A stretch of 64,000 nt of DNA. It comes from Dryomyza anilis. Taxonomy: Eukaryota; Arthropoda; Insecta; Diptera; Dryomyzidae. Made by a program: the position numbers and the translations under genes. The stretch spans positions 101,987,700 through 102,051,699 of the forward strand of contig OX638130.1 of NCBI GenBank assembly GCA_951804985.1. The letters run 5' to 3'. Below the pieces are notes generated by a model, which searched no databases, was not told the DNA's origin, and worked only from the letters and a program-made list of their open reading frames with translations. Of this stretch, positions 58,232 to 64,000 are shown piece by piece. Every line of letters starts with the position of its first letter. The first letter of the stretch is position 1.

Positions 58232-59931
58232 ACTTTTAAAGATGTTTTTTTAAAAGATGTGTCAACAAAATTGCGTAGTTAATGGCATTTGAAATATTTT
58301 ACTATATAATAAAATGTAATTATTATAATAAATTAAAAAAAAAAATTGTTTGTTCGATTATTGGTTATTGACTGAAAAGTTTCGATACGACAAACAATGA
58401 ATCACAAGATCTGCATCCAACGATTGAACCAAGATCTTGCATGCTATGGATTCATGATTTTTTCTAATATGTGTCATCACACATTGTACAAATTTCAAGA
58501 TATCATTTTATCGAGATTCTACGATGTTGATTTACAGATCAGAAAAGTTATTATGATACTAAAGTTCAATATTTTAATTAATAATAAACAAGTACAACAT
58601 ATGTTTGTTTATATATTTTTTGAATTTATTAAGAAATTAATTACACAAACTCATAATTTTCCTAGTGAAAATTTTATACTAATGATGTATTTTTATCTTA
58701 TCAGAAGCCGACCAATTACATGGCAAACATGAACTGGCTATATGATCATGTTTTGCCTAATAGTATAAATTTCTACTAAAGATATTAAAATAGCTGTTCC
58801 TAAAGAACATTTTAAATTGTGTGTAATATCGAAAGTTTGTTTGTATCAAAGAAACACACTCTTCGCGTATGCCTAAAACTATGCAACAAATGATTTTCTT
58901 AAGGAGTAAAAAAATATTAAAATAAATTTAATTTGTATTGTTTTGGTTTTAGTTTTTTTTAGTTTTAAAATAATTCTAGTATATATAAAATTGTTGTTAA
59001 ATTATTAAGTTTTTTGAATAAAATTATCAAGAAAATAAAAATTTTATTTAAATATAATAAAATATAAATTCAAAAACATAGAAAAATAAGGTTTAAGCAT
59101 GTGCTATTTCTTTTTAAGACATAGCACATAAACAAACCTTTTTTTTTCGGAGACCTTTTTGAATATTCGAAGAGCAATTCGAAACTTTGTTCGAAATTTC
59201 GATGTTAGCTTCTAAATTCGAAGAACACAGTGCGACAAAAAAAATAAGAATTAAAATACTGCGAACAAAATTATGTATGGTTGGGTCACATAGTGCGCTG
59301 TACCAAAAGTGTTATTTGTAGAAAAATAAGTAGAGTTGAAAAACCCTTGAAAAAAAACTTTTGTAGCGCTCTTATTGAAAAACCCTTTAGTAGTATAAAC
59401 GGTCAGTCGCCGAAATCTGAATAACTCCGACAAAATGACAACATTTTATAAGTGTTTTAAAAAGCTTAAAATGTGTATTAAATAACAATATAATTAGTTT
59501 TGTCGGAGCGTGCCCGGAATGTTTTTGTATATAATGAAAAATAATTAACAATTTTTTCATTCTAATGAATGAAAAAACTTTCAAGATGGCTGCATTACAA
59601 AAAAAAATAGTTTTATGGTTAAAAATAATCGTTTTTAAAATTTGTTCACAAATATGACAATATATTTTTATTGTAATTATTGCGAAAAATGTTCTGTGTT
59701 TGAGGAAGTGTGGGTAAAAGTTAGATATATATGACATAAATTAAGTGATACCACATTGTCTGCAATTTAATTTACTACACAATGAAAAAAAAAAAATAGT
59801 GTCTGAGGTCAATTCGACATTTGAGATTATAGCCAACTTTAGTTACATTCCGCCCCACTGTCCATCGATAGTAACTAAAAATTAAATCGCAGATATTATA
59901 CTCAAATGAGAATCAAATTTTCTGCATACAT
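58232..59931. other. AT-rich DNA, no gene accepted
   Basis: Frames of 111 and 116 codons (58397 plus, 59387 minus) lack domains and splice support. A CCCTAG-family end is at 58741-58780 and a TAAAGGG-family end at 59334-59389. Confidence 0.4.
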
Positions 59932-60250
59932 AATAGAGATTTGTTGCGCCAACAAACTCTTTGCCCAACCCATCTACTCGGTTCTCTCAACCGCTTAGTC
60001 GGTTGTTATTGTCAAAATAAAAAGAGTTGTAGATTGTTTTGAAACCAATTTCGAACTGTTTTAGAACAATTTAGTGCAGATTTAGAACCATTAGGAATGT
60101 GTATAGACTAATATTTCATATGTATAGACTAATATGTCAGTTCCGCCAGCAAATTTGTAAACTATTCGATTTAAACAAACGAAGTTAGTTGGTACAACTA
60201 AAATTTTTATTCTTCCAACCTCATGCCAAAAGAGGATTTTTCTGTATGTA
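59932..60250 (-). mobile_element. CACACAGAAAAATCC MITE copy, reverse
   Basis: Starts AATAGAGATTTGTTGCGCC and ends AAGAGGATTTTTCTGTATG. Confidence 0.7.
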
Positions 60251-60401
60251 CAAAGCCTGAACCAATTTATACAAAATGCACGGAGGGAAAAAGCTTCTAA
60301 AATCCAGAGGGAACCAAAAAGTAAACGAAGTAATATACAGCAAAACGGAAATGCTCTTGATTTTAAGAAACAGATCCGCGTATTACAAAAAGTGTTTTAA
60401 A

Positions 60402-60713
60402 ACACAGAATAGAGGTTTGTTGCGCCAACTAACTTATTTGGTTCTCTCAACCGCTTAGTCGGTTATTATTGTCAAAAAAAAAAGAGTTGTAGATTGTACT
60501 GCAACCAATTTCAAACTGTTTTAGAACAATTTAGTACAGATTTAGAACCATTAGGAGTGTGTATAGACTAATATTTCATTTGTATAGGCTAATGTGGCAG
60601 GCTAATACGCCTGCAAATTTGTAAACCATTCGATTTAAACGAATGAAGTTTGTAGGTACAACTAACATTTTCATTCTTCCAACCTCATGCCAAAAGAGGA
60701 TTTATCTGTGTGT
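60402..60713 (-). mobile_element. CACACAGAAAAATCC MITE copy, reverse
   Basis: Full length, ACACAGAATAGAGGTTTGTT to AGAGGATTTATCTGTGTGT, about 150 bp after the previous copy and in the same orientation. Confidence 0.7.
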
Positions 60714-61311
60714 AAGTGAAATTATTTTTAAATACAAGAGCATACTTTCTTAATTATTAAAAATATACAAGACATTTTTTTATTTGTTTCAACACTGATA
60801 TTCTTTATTTAAGAAATAGAGTTTTTATTATGGAAATGTTCTACTCTATCCTAGAATAATTTTTACTTATTTAGAAAATATTTTTCGTGATTAAAGAAAT
60901 ATTTATTAAACTTTATTTTAAACTTCATGCGCCATAATTTTTAATTTATATTTTTAATATAAAAATTTATAATCACATTTTTGTAACATTTCTCAGGGCG
61001 TAAATTTAAAAAAACATCATTGTACTTTCATTAGTATTTTTAGAATTTGAAAAGAAAAGTTCACTCTATTTATATCAACAATTAATAATTATATATACAA
61101 CACAAAACTTAAAAAACGTGCGGTCGCGACATAATATATAATGTATAATGAAATACTATAAATTTGTAGGAATAAAAGCAAGAGTATATAATGGGCACAC
61201 TTAATCCAACTTCTTGGAATGCAGCCAATTATAGAAAGGAACCAATGTGCTTCTAACATAAATATAAATGAGCTAAAATCGGTCGAGTTCGAAATTAAAA
61301 TATGTTTATAT

Positions 61312-61649
61312 ACACGGAAAAATCCTGCTTTGACATGAGGTTGAAAGAATGAAGAAGTTATTTACCAACTATCTTCATTCGATTCAATCAAATGGGTTAC
61401 AAACTTGCTGGTGGAACTGCCATATTAGCCTATACACTTGAAATATTAGTCAATACACATTCCCAATGGTTCTAAAGCGGTACTAAATTGTTCTAAAACA
61501 GTTCGAAATTGGTTGCAGTACAAACTACAACTCTTTTCAGTTGATAATAACAACCGACTAAGCAGTTGAGAGAACCGAATAAGTTGGTTGAGCAAAGAGT
61601 TGGTTGAGCAAAGAGTTGGTTGGCGCAACAAATCTTTATTCTGTGTGTA
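61312..61649 (+). mobile_element. CACACAGAAAAATCC MITE copy with internal duplication
   Basis: Runs ACACGGAAAAATCCTGC to CTTTATTCTGTGTGT. GAGCAAAGAGTTGGTT is doubled near 61590-61620. An extra fragment of the family follows at about 61660-61752. Confidence 0.7.
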
Positions 61650-62139
61650 CATTTACTACACCACGTTGTTCTAAATTGGTTGTAGTTCAAACTACTACTC
61701 TTTTAATACTCATATTTTGGGAGAATTGACTAAGTTGAATAGCGCAGCAATATGTTTAAACATAAATATGTTTGAACGAAAACAAAAATGTTTGGCTGTC
61801 ATTATAATAATGTTTTGCAATGCAATAATATGTTTGTTTTTATATACACATATGTTATGTCTGCAAAATTATGTTTGGGGAAGCGCTTTTTCAGAAGCAT
61901 GCATATGAATATAAAATACTAAGAATCTCAATGATACTAAAAATAAAACAATACTTTCGATATGACTCCCTGTAGGGTACTGAGAGTGTTGCGTCTGTCT
62001 GACAGATGGTATCAATAAGCAAATATTTATAAATGTTAAGAAATTCGCGCGCACATAACATTGTGAATATTTTAGCAAAATTAAAGACGAAAAAACAGCT
62101 GTTAAAATAAATAACAATAAATTTCTAATCGAGACTTAC

Positions 62140-62635
62140 CGGCAAAACCAGAATTTGTGACGGCGAAGCAATCGATGATTCAGAGTTATATTTCTCAAAA
62201 ATGTTGAAGTTGTGTAAAATTCTTTTTTGTTTTTTTGTTTTGTTTTGTGTTTTGTTTTGTGTTTTCTTTTATTTATCACGTATTTTTAATTAGTATAGAA
62301 AAGAAAAAGACTTATTCGAGAACAATAGTCAAACAAAATGCCATACATAGCACACAACAGGTGTGAAATGATTATTGACAATATTTTCTATTTTCTTTTT
62401 AGTTTAAATTCTCTTCTTTTTTTTTAGCACATATATTATTATTTTTTAATATTGTTGTATTTACACAATGTTCTTTTTTACAACACTTTGCAATTAATAA
62501 TTTGTACCATAAACGATAAACACATTTCAACAAATTATTTTTGTTATGAATGAACCAAACTATATTGTGTATGCTCTATCAGTAGACGAGACGAGAAGAA
62601 ACACTTCCGACACTAATGATCGCCGAATGCTAACT
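62140..62635 (-). promoter_or_regulatory. Candidate promoter and non-coding first exon of a minus-strand gene
   Basis: TCAGTT (62637-62632) forms an initiator with A+1 at 62635. GGAAG at +28 to +32 (62608-62604) matches four of five DPE positions. About 495 nt downstream is a perfect donor, GCCG|GTAAGT (exon end 62140). Frames entering the donor are open for some 20-40 codons but lack a start codon, so it reads best as a 5' leader. No acceptor partner was identified. The next minus-strand coding exon recognised in the window is 42 kb away (20269). Confidence 0.35.
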
Positions 62636-63499
62636 GAACTTTTAAAGCTTTGAAGGCACAATTTTGAATATGGAGGCAGTGATGCTCAATTTAGTAGTTT
62701 GGTAACTTTTAAGCATTTCTTTTTTAATCGAAAAATACTTCTTTAATTTTTGGAAAAACCTTAAACTTTCATTTACTTTAAGAGTCTGCATTTTATAAAA
62801 TAGGTATATAATGTTGATATTAAATTTTTAATTTTATATTATCTGTTTAGTCCCTTTATATATTTGATAATATAATTGACACCAATTAGATAACATAAAT
62901 GAAAACATAAAGTTGTACTAAATATTTTAAAAATTGTATAGTTTCTTTTGCTACGATCAACAAAAGAACATCTCTGTTGTACAAAAAAAAAAAAGAGAAT
63001 GTGGAGATTATTCCCGCTCGCTCGTGTGTACGCTGCGCTGGAGGCGAAATTTCTACATTTCCACGAATTTATAAAAATAAAAAAGCATCTTTTATGTTGG
63101 AAATTAAATATAGGAATATGGAATGAAAAAAATCCAACAACAATGATAAATGCGTTTGATTAATTGGAAATGTAAAATAAGCTCTTCAAGTGAATTGATA
63201 AAATTTCATATTTTACAGTACCAATATGAAATACAATTTAAAAATAATATAATATATGACACGCTTAAATCAAAAGGGGTTTTAACATTTTTTTAAATTT
63301 TTGATTTATGATAAAAAAAATTTTTTTTTTGATAAAATTGATAGAACATGTTTAAGGCAAAAACGAAACATAATTTTATAAAAAAAAGCGACCAAATAAA
63401 AGGTCACTACAAAAACAATATGAAGTCGTATCTGATTTTTGATATTACTTTTTTTTAATCTTTTCTTCTTTTAACCTTAGTTTTTTAAGATATTTTAAA

Positions 63500-63920
63500 A
63501 ACCAACTCGATTATCGATTTATTTTAATAGACTATTTTTTGTAGGATTTTTTGTCATTTCGGATCTAATGATACATAAGAAAATGATTTATGTTTATGCA
63601 CAGCATAGTTTAAACTAATATTGAAAACAAGTGATTTTAATTGGTCGTCATTTTCAAATAAAATGCCATGTCAAAACAATTTCCGCCAAAAACAGTTTAA
63701 ATTTTTAAAAGTTTAAATTGCAATTATATGCTGTACCATAAAATTAATAGTTTGTTTTACTATTGAAATTAGTTAATAGGATTAACTTTCATTTCAATCG
63801 GTAAATTCCATTAAATACTACAAAATAATATGAAATTATTTTTGAGTTTGTATGAAAATAATTATTTTTTGTATACTATTAATTCAATAACTGTCAGTAG
63901 TACGAGAAATTGAATTAGGA
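63500..63920 (+). repeat. Dispersed repeat, copy 2
   Basis: Counterpart of 2520-3145; it may continue beyond the right edge of the window. Confidence 0.5.
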
Positions 63921-64000
63921 TTTTATGTTTTTTTTTCTCATGGAGTCATTGTATGAAGAAAATGTAAAATGGAGTCAAAAAATAAGAAAATGTAAAATAA

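Overview
The window looks like nuclear DNA of a higher fly (Brachycera, plausibly a calyptrate such as a blow fly or house fly relative). The grounds are extreme AT richness, CAG/CAA 'opa' runs, GTAAGT-type splice donors, Drosophila-type Inr+DPE core promoters, and a dense load of short non-autonomous transposons and tRNA-derived SINEs. No bacterial gene organisation, rRNA, functional tRNA or CRISPR array is seen. The taxon is an inference; nothing in the window names the species.

One protein-coding gene can be built with confidence. It lies on the minus strand and has four exons (20269-19906, 12000-11678, 11554-11393, 9722-9336). All three splice junctions have GT/AG ends and matching phases, and together they give a 411-residue protein. 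It has a low-complexity Q/H/S-rich first exon, then a hydrophobic signal-sequence-like segment coded at the very start of exon 2, then an alpha-helical domain with two cysteines and two N-glycosylation sequons. Length, helical architecture and the isolated position in a large gene desert fit best with an Unpaired (Upd)-family JAK/STAT cytokine. That family call rests on architecture, not on an alignment, and is moderate. An Inr (TCAGTC) with a correctly spaced DPE-like TGTTC predicts transcription start at about 20729. A second minus-strand Inr+DPE followed by a perfect donor (62635 to 62140) looks like an orphan leader exon, either of a gene leaving the window to the left or a distal promoter of the cytokine gene.

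Layout: 1-9300, AT-rich DNA with MITE copies (a foldback end, CCCTAG elements, a 1-kb TIR element). 9336-20729, the gene: its last intron consists largely of about five diverged 330-bp tandem repeats, and its 7.9-kb first intron holds 10-11 bp minisatellites and several GC-richer islands that may be enhancers. 20730-31000, upstream DNA with a TTAA-flanked piggyBac-type MITE, nested MITE/SINE insertions and an octamer-like (ATTTGCAT) array. 31400-38700, a SINE and a cluster of foldback elements containing a palindromic insertion. 40207-41464, a non-autonomous Helitron with a 15-bp minisatellite. 42500-52450, further MITEs, a SINE relic, a LINE 3' end and a second copy of the 1-kb TIR element. 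52790-53880, a phased A-tract satellite that switches from a 10-bp to a 9-bp unit. 55170-61750, a cluster of eight copies of one MITE around a 1-kb imperfect palindrome. 62140-64000, the orphan promoter/leader and a dispersed repeat.

Most open frames longer than 60 codons fall in simple repeats or transposon relics and are not genes.
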